From positions 35,425,745-35,489,744 of the forward strand of contig OX421962.1 of the NCBI GenBank assembly GCA_949128115.1: 64,000 bases of DNA. The letters are read 5' to 3'. The translations under genes and the position numbers were made by a program. This document shows, in pieces, positions 11,913 to 24,600 of the stretch. The notes under the pieces are model-generated. The model made no database searches. It had not been told where the DNA came from and saw only the letters and a program-made list of their open reading frames with translations. How positions within the stretch are numbered: position 1 is the stretch's first letter; every line of letters begins with the position of its first letter. Origin of the DNA: Anaspis maculata. Lineage: Eukaryota > Arthropoda > Insecta > Coleoptera > Scraptiidae.

Positions 11913-14487
11913 TCCGCAACTGCACAATGGACCTTGACTGTAGGTACATGTGTGTACAATGATCACATATGATGCAATCTTTTGGTCACTATTCAGTTCT
12001 AGTACTAGCTGTTCTAATGCAAAACAGGGAGACTGATACAAATGTGTCAAAACCGCTAATATTGTATTTTTCCACGTATTCGAACTTATCACTCATCGGT
12101 AACAACTTCTTTCTCCTGAAACGTTCGCAAAATGCCGATTCATTCTTATATAATCGACCCGAAATGTATTGTTTGAATTACATCAACCAACGCATAAAAA
12201 ATGTCAATAATGAAACAAGTCTGAAAAAGAAATCAGCACATAAAAACGTGCGACTCTCGTATGTTGACATTGAAATTCAAACATTCAAGAATGAATGGAA
12301 GCGCTTAGTATCATTAAGCATAGAAAACTACGTCGTATAATCGTACTTATATTGTTGAAAGTTTTATGGCAATATTCATTGACGGACAGAGAGGAGTGAC
12401 TGGAGATTGCAAAACTTGATTAAAATTCACCAAAATATGATTTCCAGACAATGAGAACTCCGCTCAAAAGTGCCTGATTACTGTGTAATGTGCTTTCTCA
12501 GACTTTTGCATGACATGTGATCAATGTGTAGTCAAGCAATAATAAAGTGCGGAAAGCAATTTTTAAAATGGAGCCTTTATCGAAAATTGTACTACAATCA
12601 CGATAGAATGATATAACAAAAACGTGCTTAGTATCTTTGAAGTACAATAAACAAAATATTATCACAATAATTCATCAATCTCGGCGGATGTTCTAATATT
12701 AGCTTTGTTTCTGTGCCAGCGATCAGAAGGTTCAAAATCGTGTGGCATTAGAATAGTGAATTAGTAATTACATATAGATGTTGAACACAAGATATATTTA
12801 TAGACCTAGGTTGAGAAAGTACCTATTGTAATAGCTGAGGTGCCAGTTCAACTCCCGAAGTGCATCAGCTGAGGCGGACATGAAGCACCAAAAATCAAAT
12901 GATTTTCTTAACGTTTATTCGGGATTTTTTTGTACCAAAAAATCAATCAATCAATTATCAATATCAATCGATCTCTGAACCATCATGGATCATGAAAAAT
13001 TATGGTGGAACATTGGCACCTCCTGCAGGCGATAATGGTGGATGCGCCAAAATGGGTTTCGTCTGGTATAATAAGGTTTTAGGACAATTCGTCGCGGACA
13101 ATTATATACTATTTGTATAGTTATAAGAAAAAATTGCTGTTCCATTAATCTGTTTTTGGATTTAGATTGTTCACGATTGTCAATGATTGTTGCTCGGTCG
13201 GTCTGACGTTCCGTCATTCCTTTCCACATGAATATAGTCTTCTTGTTGGCTTTCTTTATCTTAAAAAATTAATTTATAGAATTCTTTCAGTTTCAGCGAT
13301 TCGAGTAGCGGTTTCAGCTGATTGAGCTCAATTAGTTTTCTCTTGAGGCCTTCTACTCCATAATCACTATCACTTTGCAACGCAAGAAATATACTATACT
13401 TAGGGGTATATTAAGATCTTGAAAAAATCTTAAAGGTATTTCGAATCTGTACAGACGGGATGATAGGGTTTATTCACACAACAAGAACGACGTTACAAAG
13501 TACGTCAACACTGGATACATATTTCACAAAAGAGGTGATGTTTTGCCTGAGGGGCCGACGGCGACGGCTGCAGCGATGTGGGCTACAGAAAAGATAAAGA
13601 TAAAGTTGCGCAATTCGAACCTGATTAAACTTATCCAAGCAACTAGGGCTAGAGCTGGAAGGGTTGAAGATGGCTGAAGCCGTGTGCAGGTGTGGCGTCC
13701 GTCGGTCGTGATTCGTGATGGTCCAGCAGGAAGAAGACAGGCACAATGGAGATGACGGGACACGAAGACACACAGAAGAGAAGAAGACACGGTGGACGAA
13801 GTAAACAATAGGCATAAAATGAAGAAAACCGGAAGAAAAACCCCAGAAAACGCTCTGTTAGCCATCCCAGAGTAGAAGAGAAAGCACGGAAGTCGATAAC
13901 GGCGTGACATGAAATGCTTGAAATCTTATCGCTAACGCAATCTTAGCGGCGCATCCGCCAATTGTGCGAGTTTGCATCTTCACTGCACGTTGGAGTCTCT
14001 TCACCTCTAGCCCAGTCAATCTAGACTTTATATCATAAATACCGGGAACAAAATTCGCCTTAAGCTGAGTTTTGGTTCAGTGAGTCCTTAGACCATGCGA
14101 AGTTACTAATCAACTTTCTCGGACTTTCTCACGTGTGCTTCATGGTCTTCGGATGTTTTGAGTCGCTGTAAATTGCAGTACTCGCCTGGAATTCGCACCA
14201 CGGCCGCAAAAATGATCCGATTGAGTTGTAACTCCACGCATCACATCCCGTGGATACGATTTTAGCACAAGTGTCGATCATTGTTGAAGGGGGGGTCATG
14301 GGGGTAGGGCGAAGCTCGGTTAGGTGGTTCTTTTTGTTTTCCTGGCTATATGGAACCGATCCCGACCAGTTTGGTATCTTTTCCAAATAAATTCAATCTC
14401 CTCAATTCGAATTCGATGTGTAAATTGGGATAAAAATAAGTTCGAACAAGTTAACTTGGAAAAAATTATTCATTTATTGGCAATTTC
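11913..14487. other. Unassigned; purine-rich patch at 13550-13900
   Basis: The longest frames are 123 codons at 11969-12340 (+) and 128 codons at 13524-13910 (-), neither with a recognisable domain. The purine-rich plus strand at 13556-13900 is free of obvious repeats and could be an exon or untranslated region. In one plus frame it reads MWATEKIKIKLRNSNLIKLI before a stop, but I have no homology support. Short ORFs near 12899-13229 overlap on opposite strands. No splice or promoter call is made. Confidence 0.3.
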
Positions 14488-14988
14488 GATTTTTTTTTCA
14501 ACTGTTTGAGTTGTTCATCTTCGAAAATGTTCCGGGGGCCATTATATTGAAGTGTATTCTTCACGAAAATCATCCACTCGACGTAAAGTTTTGTTTTCCG
14601 AGATGAAAGAATCGATTTGGACCTAAGCCGGCCCGGCGCGGCCTTTACTAATGACCAGAATACTACAGTTATCCCCCTCCTCAAATAACTCAAAATCCTG
14701 CAGTGCGACGATTTTGTTTATGTTATAAGTAATTCAATTCTGCACATGTTTTCGAACTTTCAAAGATGAGTTGATATTTTTTTAATAGTTTGAGCTACTG
14801 TCCTTCGAAGGTGCACGCTGTCGTGTTCTAGTCAGTAGTAGAGGGCCGGCTCAGGTTCAAATCGATTTTTTATCTCGAAAAACAAAATTACTCGTCCAGT
14901 GGATGATTCTTGTCAGGAATACATTCCAGTGTAATGGACCCCTGAGACGTATTCAAAGATGAACACCTTCAACAGTTGAAAAAAAATT
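14488..14988. mobile_element. Foldback element, about 500 bp
   Basis: TTTTTTTCAACTGTTTGAG near 14490 pairs with CAACAGTTGAAAAAAAATTG near 14969. The match continues through GTTCATCTTCGAA / TTCAAAGATGAAC, CATCCACT / AGTGGATG and AATCGATTTGGACC / GGTTCAAATCGATT to AGCCGGCCC / AGGGCCGGCT. Arms are about 150 bp. Inside, a shorter degenerate direct copy of the arm start (TTTTTTTAATAGTTTGAGCT) occurs near 14780. No ORF. Confidence 0.75.
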
Positions 14989-14994
14989 GTCGAA

Positions 14995-15214
14995 GGCTCA
15001 AGGCTCCATCAAATGACGTAATAAAATATAGGGTGTTGTATTTGAAATAAAAAAGTAGATGTCACACCCTGTATCCGGTACCAATTAGAAACTTTTAGAC
15101 GATCGATTCAAGATCCCTGGGAAAAGTCGTTGAGAAAAAGTTTTTGGTTTTTCAAAATATTTCAAAATGGAATCTCCTAGAGGGGGGTGAATTTTATCGT
15201 GAACACCCTGTACG
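14995..15214. mobile_element. Foldback family C, single arm (truncated)
   Basis: This segment matches the right arm of the complete copy at 25845-26620: GGCTCCATCAAATGACGTAA, TATCACACCCTGTA-like motif, ACGGTACCAATTAGAAACTT, GAATTTTATCGTGAACACCC and TGTAC at the end. The left arm is absent; the other foldback starts directly upstream at 14488-14988. It keeps the internal CACCCTGTAT at about 15064 and the terminal one at about 15203. Confidence 0.75.
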
Positions 15215-15215
15215 T

Positions 15216-15530
15216 CAGTGGCGTACCTAGCGTACTTGGCACCGCGCCCGCGGGGCGTACTATTCTGTGACACCCCCCTTCCTAGAAAATTAGCAGCTGT
15301 AGTGACCCCCCCCCCCCCGCCTTGGGAATTCTGGGATCGAAAAATCGATTCCCAGCTAATCAGTGACATGGTGTTATTTAGACGCAGAAAAACGCTTTCC
15401 TGACAAAGCGAAAAACACTACACATAGTGACCAACGTGAGGAAATAGCGCCGCAGGCGAAATTTTTTCGGAAAACGGGAGCTTCTCCAGCTTATATTGCG
15501 CCCTCCAAGCCTTGCGCCCCAGGTCTGTAC
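15216..15530. mobile_element. hAT-like candidate, boundaries uncertain
   Basis: It begins with CAGTGGCGTACCTAGCGTAC, a sequence typical of hAT left ends and like that of the MITE at 47143. It contains a C14 run near 15307 and the GCGCCGCAGGCGAAATTTTT block shared with the element at 28401. CTGTACGT precedes the left end and CTGTACCT follows about 15524, a possible 8-bp duplication with one mismatch, but the expected CGCCACTG right end is not visible. Confidence 0.4.
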
Positions 15531-15737
15531 CTCGTTTACACCCCGACTATACACTCTAGTAGGTTCTGATTCAGTAATTGTTTCCACTCTTCGTCTTGAG
15601 TTCTCTGTTTCTGAAAAGAAGTTGGTTAGTCGGTAATTTGGTAACTGAGATACTCATTTCTGAAATTTGTTTCAAATCTCAACATTATATTGGAATGATC
15701 ACTGAAATATTCACAACTTTGTTCGATTTCACTTAAT

Positions 15738-17802
15738 ATGGACAGGAGCTGGAGCCTCAAAACTTACGTCATAAGAAACATGATTTTAACCCTGTGGGTC
15801 TAATGTGCGTTGATAAGGTTGTTGAAAATTTCTTTGTCCCTCATGTCAGACCGTTGGCTTTAGGCTGGTATAGGCTTGTCAATTTTCAAAAAATGACAAA
15901 ATTTACGTCATATATAAGGTGAATGAATGAAACCAACGGGCTTTTGTGTGGGAACATCCCCTTAATCAAAAATCGGGTCACAAGATAAAATTTTTGGGGG
16001 CTCTCAGTTCAGAAGACAAGTTTAAAATTTTCAAAAATGGCCAAAATTCACCTCCTCCTGGAAACTTCTCTTTTGACATAATTTTAGGAATGAAAAGCGA
16101 TTCTTACATGATTTTTTACGCAGGTTTCGAATCTGTCCACAAACATTTTTAATGGTACATCACTTACAGGGTGCAACATCGAAACATTTTTCTGAAATCG
16201 TACACCCTGTATTTCAACATGGAAATCAATTCCGTCTTTCATCATGATTACAAATATACAGGGTTATTCAAAAGTCCGGAATAAAATTCATATTTTTTTT
16301 CCATATTTATTTCGGAAAAAACGCTCGAACAGGTCGATTTCTAAAAACGGTAAGCCGTCTTTTCATGACACGTGTCATGTTCTACCGTCAACCCCCTAAC
16401 CCCAAGCCACCCTTAGTATCTTTTTTCAAATGGCACCCTATGGCTTGTGGGGGCTCATTGGAAAGCTTGTCAAAAACTCTATTCAGATCTACCATTGAAA
16501 ATTAGATCGGACGCTTCACCATGAAGTTTTGAGGAGCCCCAGTTTTACTTAACAGTCCAGAATAAAATTCATAATTTTTTTCCATATTTATTTCAAAAAA
16601 AACGCTCGAACAGGTCGATTTCTAAAAACGGTAAGCCGTTTTTTCATGACACGTGTCATGTTCTACCGTCAACCCTCTAACCCCAAGCCACCCATTTGCC
16701 AGGTGCCATTTGAAAAAAAAATACTAAGGGTGGCTTGGGGTTAGGGGGTTGACGGTAAAACATGACACGTGTCATGAAAAAACGGCTAACTGTTTTTAGA
16801 AATCGACCTGTTCGAGCGTTTTTTCCGAAATAAATATGGAAAAAAATTATGAATTTTATTCCGGACTGTTAAGTAAAACTGGGGTTCCTCAAAGCTTCAT
16901 GGTGAAACGTCCGATCTAATTTTCAACGGTAGATCTGAATAGAGTTTTCGACAAGCTTTCCAACGAGCCCCCACAAAACATAGGGTGCCATTTGAAAAAA
17001 AATACTAAGGGTGGCTTGGGACTAGGGGGTTGACGGTGGAACATGACACGTGTCATGAAAAAACGGCTAACTGTTTTTAGAAATCGACCTGTTCGAGCGT
17101 TTTTTCCGAAATAAATATGGAAAAAAATTATGAATTTTATTCCGGACTGTTAAGTAAAACTGGGGTTCCTCAAAGCTTCATGGTGAAACGTCCGATCCAA
17201 TTTTCAACGGTAGATCTGAATAGAGTTTTCGACAAGCTTTCCAACGAGCCCCCACAAGACATAGGGTGCCATTTGAAAAAAAATACTAAGGGTGGCTTGG
17301 GACTAGGGAGTTGACGGTGGAACATGACACGTGTCATGAAAAAACGGCTTACCGTTTTTAGAAATCGACCTGTTCGAGCGTTTTTTCCAAAATAAATATG
17401 GAAAAAAGTTATGAATTTTATTCCGGACTTTTGAATAACCCTGTATATCACACTTGGTGAGTTTGTCAACGAAACGCCTGTGGAAAAATTGATAAATGTT
17501 CGTCTTTTTTTGAAAATTTTAAACTTTCAAGCCCCCAGAAATTTTGTCTTACGACCAGATTTTTGATCAAGGGGATGTTTCCACATGGAATCCAGTTGGT
17601 TTCATTCATGTACCTTGTGACGTAAATTTTTGGCAATTTTTTTGAAAATTGACAAGCTCATATAAGCCTAGAGCTCCCGGTCTGACATGTAAGACAAAGC
17701 AATTTTCAACATCTTTTAATCAAAGCACATTAGACCTACAGGGTTGAAATCATGTACCTTATGACGTAAGTTTTGAGGCACCATCAGCTCCCTGTCTCAA
17801 CA
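15738..17802. mobile_element. Outer foldback element containing another foldback
   Basis: GGAGCCTCAAAACTTACGTC near 15751 is matched by the inverted GACGTAAGTTTTGAGGCACC near 17764. Pairing continues through GGTCTAATGTGC / GCACATTAGACC, GTCAATTTTCAAAAAA / TTGAAAATTGAC, CCCCTTAATCAAAAATC / GATTTTTGATCAAGGGG and TTTAAAATTTTCAAAAA / TGAAAATTTTAAA. Arms are about 300 bp (15738-16040, 17490-17802). The centre is interrupted by the modular foldback at 16255-17447, so the outer element is older. A 45-bp TACAGGGTGC...CACCCTGTA hairpin lies at about 16168-16212. Confidence 0.75.
16255..17447. mobile_element. Five-module foldback with TACAGGGTTATT ends
   Basis: The ends TACAGGGTTATTCAAAAGTC and GACTTTTGAATAACCCTGTA are perfect inverted repeats, extended by CGGAATAAAATTCAT. 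Inside are five related modules of about 150-290 bp: two in plus orientation (from about 16270 and 16554), then three inverted, with restarts at about 16860 and 17140. Each module carries a clamp CTCGAACAGGTCGATTTCTA (or complement), a ggTGGCTTGGGG/A-type block and the 16-bp palindrome CATGACACGTGTCATG. No ORF of interest; frames at 17117-17469 are repeat-derived. It sits in the loop of a larger foldback. Confidence 0.8.
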
Positions 17803-19881
17803 AGAAAAACAGGCAGACATTTTTCTATACTTAGCAAGACTAGGTTCTTGCAGAGATAACATAATATGGTATATTTAGAGGATTCCAGGATAAGTGAATA
17901 TTTTTGTTTAATATTTCGGGTGTAGTGAATACCTATCGAAATTACAGTCCCGCGAGACAATTATTGTAAACATAGTATAAAACGCCCGTTAATGATCTGT
18001 ACATTTTAATGACCGCATATTATACGAGCACCGTGTTCTTATATATCGACGTCCGACCGTGGCCGGGCGACTTTTCCTTATGATCCAACCGAGCGCGCTC
18101 ATGAGATCCGATGAGGTTTTCTCTCCCATCAGGGCCGGCCTACCTCACGAGCCTATAATTAAAGCTTTTTAAATATCATCCGGTATACTATAACTCTCCT
18201 GATACAGTACCTACATACGAAATCATATCACGTACTTACACAGAATCAATCAACTTAAACGGCGTGCAGAGTTATGTATAAAGGCATTATACCACTATAC
18301 ACGTATATAATCTAAACATTTACCGCGAGCCGCGGCTTTGAACACCGTTTAAAAGGACGGCGATTGGAAATGCATTCGTCGATACACTGCTCGAAAAAGT
18401 AAACTTTGAGTTAGCACTCTCAATACGTGGTGATCATCTGAAAATTAAAATTTGCAGTTCCAGACTTGCATTTTCTTTTAGTACCGAGCTGAATGCAACA
18501 AGCACCGGCCAAAACCAAGCCAAACTTGAACATGTCGAAGACTGCCGTTTGGTATTTCGAGCAGTGTATGCTAACGCTCAATAAATTATCACCCAAATCA
18601 GATTTATCTCCGCAATTAAGTTTTCGAACCTTGAAATTTGTTCGTCTGATATTAATCAGTTGGTACTGTTTTGAACCAAGACCTCATTAACATCTAAACG
18701 CGCCGCTTGAAATGTGTGTAGCATGTCTAGGAATAATTAGCGTCATCCTACATTATATCCTCAATTACCTATACTATGCACCCATTGATTTGCTATTGCC
18801 ACGAAGAATCGAAAAGCTACGTGTAGCTTATAGAGAAGCTCCGAACCATCATCAGCAGAAATTTTGCATCCTTTCTGGTATGTTCAAACACAACAATAAT
18901 AATAACAATGGCACTTGACGATCTGTGCAAATATAACGTGGAAACACAATGACATTCCTAGATAATCGCTCAAGATGAAAGTATTTTTATTAGTTTGCCG
19001 AATGGATTAAAAACTCGGCTTGTGTGCAGCATAAGAGGCGCACCATCAGAGAGTGTTTCCCCTATTATTGCTCAGCACTAATTTTATGCAGGTATGCTCG
19101 TACTGTAATTAAATATTGATCTTCGTCACAAGTGCGGATTGCAAGAGTATAATTTAGCAAATCTTTTCGCAAATACTCTTCCGGCCATGCACGAGCTTAC
19201 TGAATCTGAAACCTAGCATAATATACAAAAACTATAAATCAAAATGCTGAACTAACCAGAGTTTTTTGTTCCAGATCCAAAGCGCGAGGCGAGGACTACC
19301 TAAGAGGCCAGTCGGACTAGAGGGCATGGTTTGGTTACTATGCTCGTGCGCTAAAGTGCAAAACTACCGAAAAAGATAATATGATACATGAAAATGTAGT
19401 AAATTTTAGAAGCTTTTGTTGTTAACATCTCGTCATGCAAAATTAAATAAATATTGGAATATTTCACGGTAATCTGGAAATGCATGTTATTTTATCACAA
19501 AGGAATCCAACCGCATGACCAGAGTGAGATAAAAGGTGAGGATTACCAAAAATACCGCGTTCAAGATTCAGTATTCAAAATTAGGTTATCACTCCTGTAA
19601 GTGATATAAAGTTCAGAGACTTTTGATTCTAGCGTTAGCGGTGAGTTTTCAATGCTCCAGTATTGATAATAATTATATATTGGTCTAATAGTCTATTCTA
19701 CTTATTATAAGTCTGATAATGTAATGGTAGAGAACGGAATCTTCCAGATGACGCTAGCTTTTGTTTCAGGTGGAGGTTATGTTGACAACGAAACACGAAT
19801 CATGTGGGTAATACGAAGTTTGTATGAAACGGAATATGTGTTGTCACTTTTTAATATTGAAGAAATTCAGAGTGAGAACAA
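17803..19881. other. About 2 kb without recognisable elements
   Basis: Small ORFs at 18493-18690 and 18712-18918 have no recognisable motif; the second ends in an (AAT/AAC)n asparagine run at 18888-18908. A GGCCGTGGCCGGGCGAC-type GC-rich spot lies at about 18058. This is one of the few stretches without inverted repeats and so a reasonable place to look for host sequence. Confidence 0.35.
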
Positions 19882-21329
19882 ATAATAGTCCAGGAGTTTT
19901 AGAAAAAATAGCGAACAAAAATAAAAGCGAGCCGGATTTTTGTATATAAGCTCAGTTAAGCATGTAGTTTAACATAGTAAAAGTCCTCAAGAATCCGGTG
20001 TGAGCTTCGGCCGTTGTGGCCTCAAGAAGAACTTGAGGATCAGTTTTTCGTGTATATCTCGTGAACAATGGCACTTAGGAAGAAAGTGTTCGGGAAAAAA
20101 TTGTTGGAAATTTTATTGTCTATAAGAAAGGTCCTTACACATTTTATCGTCAGTCCACTCCTTCTTCGTCAAAACACAAGAAAATTAAAATAATCCAGAT
20201 GCTCGATGCTTAAGACTGTATGGACCTTGAGTTTTATGATGGCGGGGTGCCACTTGGTAGAGGAGTTGCTCGATCTATTCTGTTTTGACTGAAACTATTT
20301 GCCATCAATACCAACTATGCCGGCGGCATATACAGGGTGAAATAAAAATAAAATGTTGAACAAATGTACCTCAAGAACCAAAATAGGTGAAGACATATAA
20401 ATCGCCAAAAATATTCCTTATTACATGGTCATGAAGTCGTCGTAAATTTGGATCAAATATGTTGAGCCGTTTCTGACATATCTTCAGAAGACTGAAGTCG
20501 TTACGAGAAAAAACTAGTTTCCGTATATCAGTAATTCTTCAGATATTGAATCGAGACTTGGTGTTTTGAATCGAAACAATGATAAATAACATTTAAAATT
20601 GAATAATAGTAAAAAACACTCTCTAGGCCAACTACTTTTAGAAAAAACACAGTCAACTTTTTTTCTGATGAGTAGGCGAAGAAATTATTTTTTTCGGTAA
20701 CAACTTCAGTGTTTTGAAGATATTTCAAGAACGGTTCAAGATATCTAATCCAAGTTTACGATGACTTTATGACCATGAAATCAGAATTATTCATGGCGAT
20801 TTACATGTCTTCACCTATTTTGGTTCTTGAGGTACAAATGTTCAACTTTTTATTTTTATTTCACCCTGTATATGCCGCCGGCATAGTTCGTATTGATGGC
20901 TTCAAGTTTCAATCAAGAAATAGTGGACCAACCAACACATCTACGAGGTGGCACTCCGCCATCATAAAACTCAAGGTCCATACAGTCTTCAGCATCGAGC
21001 ATCTGGATTATTTTAATTTTCTTGTGTTTTGACAAAGAAGGAGTGAACTGACGATAAGATGTGTAAGGACTTTTCTTATAGACAATAAAATTTCCAACAA
21101 TTTTTTCCCAAACACTTTCTTCCTAAGTGCCATTGTTCACGAGATATATGCGAAAAACTGATCCTCAAGTTCTTCTCGAGGCCACAACGGCCGAAGCTCA
21201 CACCGGATTTTTGAGGACTTTTACTATGTTGAACTACATGCCTAACTGAGCTTATATACAAAAATCCGGCTCGCTTCCATTTTTGTTCGCTATTTGCGAT
21301 TTTAACTGCTAAAATTCCTGGACTATAAG
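19882..21329. mobile_element. Foldback element, about 1.45 kb, composite arms
   Basis: ATAGTCCAGGAGTTTTAG near 19885 pairs with TAAAATTCCTGGACTAT near 21310. The arms then match almost continuously: GAGCCGGATTTTTGTATATA / TATATACAAAAATCCGGCTC; CTTCGGCCGTTGTGGCCTC / GAGGCCACAACGGCCGAAG; ATGGACCTTGAGTTTTATGA / TCATAAAACTCAAGGTCCAT. The pairing runs on through an internal TACAGGGTGAAATAAAAATA at about 20333 and its complement at about 20857-20876. The TACAGGGTG unit thus lies inside each arm at the same place, as if a composite was duplicated in inverse. Loop near 20600. No coding. Confidence 0.85.
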
Positions 21330-21616
21330 TACTTTAGGCCCAATTTTACCAGAATAAAATAGATATTATTATTATTATTATTATTATTAAATGTCTTTAT
21401 TGAAATATATTCCATGTAGAGCGAAGTTCAGGTGGGCAGGACTTAACCTTGCCCTCTGTTCTTCCACTTAACTCTACATAGGAACCTAAAAATAAACAAT
21501 GAATATAATTCACAAAAAATAAATAAATTCCAAGCGTGATAATAATACAGCAAATAAAATGTTATGTATAGTATTCACAGGTAAAAAATGCACGAAGAGA
21601 AACAGGTCTAAAAATT

Positions 21617-24600
21617 TCAGAATGCAGAACACTGACTCTCAAATAGCACATTAAATAAAGCATCACGAAAAGATTTTGCAGAGTGAAAGACGGAATAAAG
21701 ATGGAAATATTTGTTGAACGTCCGGTGAGAAGTATACGTAAATGAGCCCTCAAACAGTGTCGTACGGTGGATCGGTGCCGTAAGAAGCCCTTTTGACCTG
21801 ACATCAATGTTGTGAACATCGGTCCGAAAGCTGAGTTTGTCTAGCAGGTACTTTGGTTTGGACGTGTCGATAATTTTTTTCAGAAAGCAAGCGAACTGCA
21901 AAGTCATCCTCCCCTCCATATTGAGCCACCTTAACTCTTTCAGCCTAAAAGACACCCTATCATACTTTCGCATGCCGTAAATAAGTCTAATACAGGAATT
22001 TTGCATTTTTTGAATTTTGTAAATAGTCGACTTGTCGATTAACGTAGAGTAGACTGGTGAGCAGAATGCAAACCGCGAGAGTACTAGAGCGTCACATAAT
22101 GTTTTCTTGGTTTGGATGGTGAGATATTGGCGATGTTGATAGAGTAGTCGAAGGTTTAGAAAAGCTTGCTGGATGCATTTAGAGATATGTTGTCTGAAAC
22201 GAAAGCTGTTATCTAGGATAATGCCCAGGTTCTTAGCTTCACCAGAGATCTTGAGCACGCAATTTCCAATCCTGAGGCTTATTCTCTCCTCGAGACGACT
22301 ACAACTTCGCTTGTTGCCAAAGAGCAACACAGTTGTTTTTGCAGAATTTAGAGTCAGCATGTGGTCAATGGAAGCGCTGTGTATTCTGCCCAAGTCAGCG
22401 TTGACACGGTCAACAGCCACATCCACATTCGCCGGATCAAAGGAGTAGTACATCTGTGTATCATCCGCATATTGATGGAGTTGGCAATCATGGCAGTAAG
22501 TACTGAGAATAGCGGTGTATAGTGCGAACAGGAGTGGACCCAGAATCGATCCCTGAGGAACACCTCGATTGACAATCAGTGGTTCCGAGCATTGATCACC
22601 AGACTTCACGATCTGCACTCGGTCCATCAGGTAACACTTGAAAAGTCTGACAGCATTCTCACTCAAGCCCAGGTAATGGAGTATCGCAAATAGAATTTTG
22701 TGATTGATCGAGTCAAATGCTTTGGAATAATCCAATAGAATTAGGAGACTTAGCCTGCCTTCATCAGTTGCCCGTAGGATGTCATCTGTGATTTTTAATA
22801 GCGCAGTGGTACAGCTGTGATTAGGCCTGAAGCCAGACTGGTGAGATGGGAACAAGTGGAATGTATTCAAGTAGTCAGAAAGCTGGGAATTTAGAATTGA
22901 CTCTAGAAATTTTGACAACGTTGGGAGAATGCTTATTGGGCGCAGATCCTTCAGGTCCTGGACTGGATTTGACTTTGCAACAGGAATGACATAAGCTGTT
23001 TTCCAAGCAGTGGGAAAATAGTTTTGCAAAATACACTCGTTCAAAATGTGTATTACATAATCAGCAATAATTGGGAAACTAAGCTGTAGTACATAAAGAT
23101 TTATGCCGTCATACCCCACAGCATTCGATTTCAATTTATTGAAAATGCGCAAGAGTTGTTCCTTAGTTATCAGATGGAAATTGAAGTTATTGTTAGTATT
23201 GGCTGTGGCATTTTCACTGTAGTATCTAGCAGTTTTAGCAGAATCGACAGCGCTTCCCGGGACACAACTGTCAAAATAGTTGCTGATTAGATTTGGATCC
23301 ATTAGGTGGGCAGGCAGCACAGGTAAACCAGGCCTCAAACCCAAAGATTTCAACTGCCTCCACATACTTTTAGCATTGCAATTTGCGAGGCTGTGACGGT
23401 AGTAGGCGACTTTTTCATTGCGGATAGCCAGGGTTGTGTAATTTCTGAGTTGTTTATAGTAATCCCAGTCAGATGGCTTTTTCGACTTTTTAAAAGAACT
23501 TTTGGCCTTATCTCTAATATTCATAAGAAATCTAATGTTCGGTGTTATCCAGGGGGCCGGCTTTTTTGTGCACCTGATACGTTTTATCGGGGCGTGAAAG
23601 TCAAGTACATGCAGTATGCCTTCCTGCAACAATCTTACCTTCTCATCAATGTTTGGCTGCCTATAGATGCTGTGAAGAGGCATTGACGCTAAATCAGCCC
23701 TAAACTGCTCGATGTCTACATTATTGAGGTTCCTACGGTATCTAAAGTGCGGCGTGCTCTTACTGCTTTCGACGTCCAGCGTGCAGAAAACCAAGTCATG
23801 ATCTGAAAAATGACATGGGGAAACCCCCGAAGACAAAATCCGAACTGAGCCTGATACGATTATGAGGTCGAGTATTGTTGAAGTGCTGTTGGTGACTCTA
23901 GTAGGCTCGGTGACAAGTTGTTGCAATTGAAGTTCTTTCAGCATGTGATTCAATTTCTCAGATTTTAGGTTATTCACGGACATGTCAATATTTAAATCAC
24001 CCAGGCATATGATTTTTTCCGAGATAAGCGAGCAAGCAAATACACTTTGTTCCAGCTCCTGCAAGAAGAAGTCAACATCAGTAGATGGAGGCCTATAGCA
24101 CACACCAAAAATCAGCTTATCAGAACCGATGCTCACACTTAACCATAGTTGCTCAATGTTTGAGTTGGTTTTTATGATTTCAAATTTAAGTTTGGTAGAA
24201 ATAAAAAAACCTACACCACCCCCCCGACCAATACGACCTGCATTTAAGTATGAAAAACCATCCAAGCTCACCGGACACCCATGATCATAATCACTCCCGA
24301 TCCAAGTTTCACCCACAGCGATGATCTGAAATTTATCATGCGTGAGAAGTGTTTTGCAATCTTCAAAATGAGCAATCAATGACCGCACGTTCAGGTGTGC
24401 CACATTCAACTTATGCTGAATATATTGATGTTGCTGTCTTGACTGCATCTGGTGCTGTTGTGGGTAGTCTTGTTGTTGTAGTTGTTGTTGGTGTCGTTGT
24501 TGTTGTTGTTGTTGTTGTTGCTGCTGCTGCTGCTGCTGTTGTTGTTGTTGTTGTAGTTGTTGCTGCTGCTGATGCTGAGGCCGCTGTTGATGCTGCTGCT

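Noticed and set aside
13474..13910. Hydrophobic minus-strand frames of 113 and 128 codons, at first sight like a signal peptide and membrane segments.
   Set aside because: Two overlapping frames share the region, the opposite strand is purine-rich low-complexity sequence, and no family pattern is seen.
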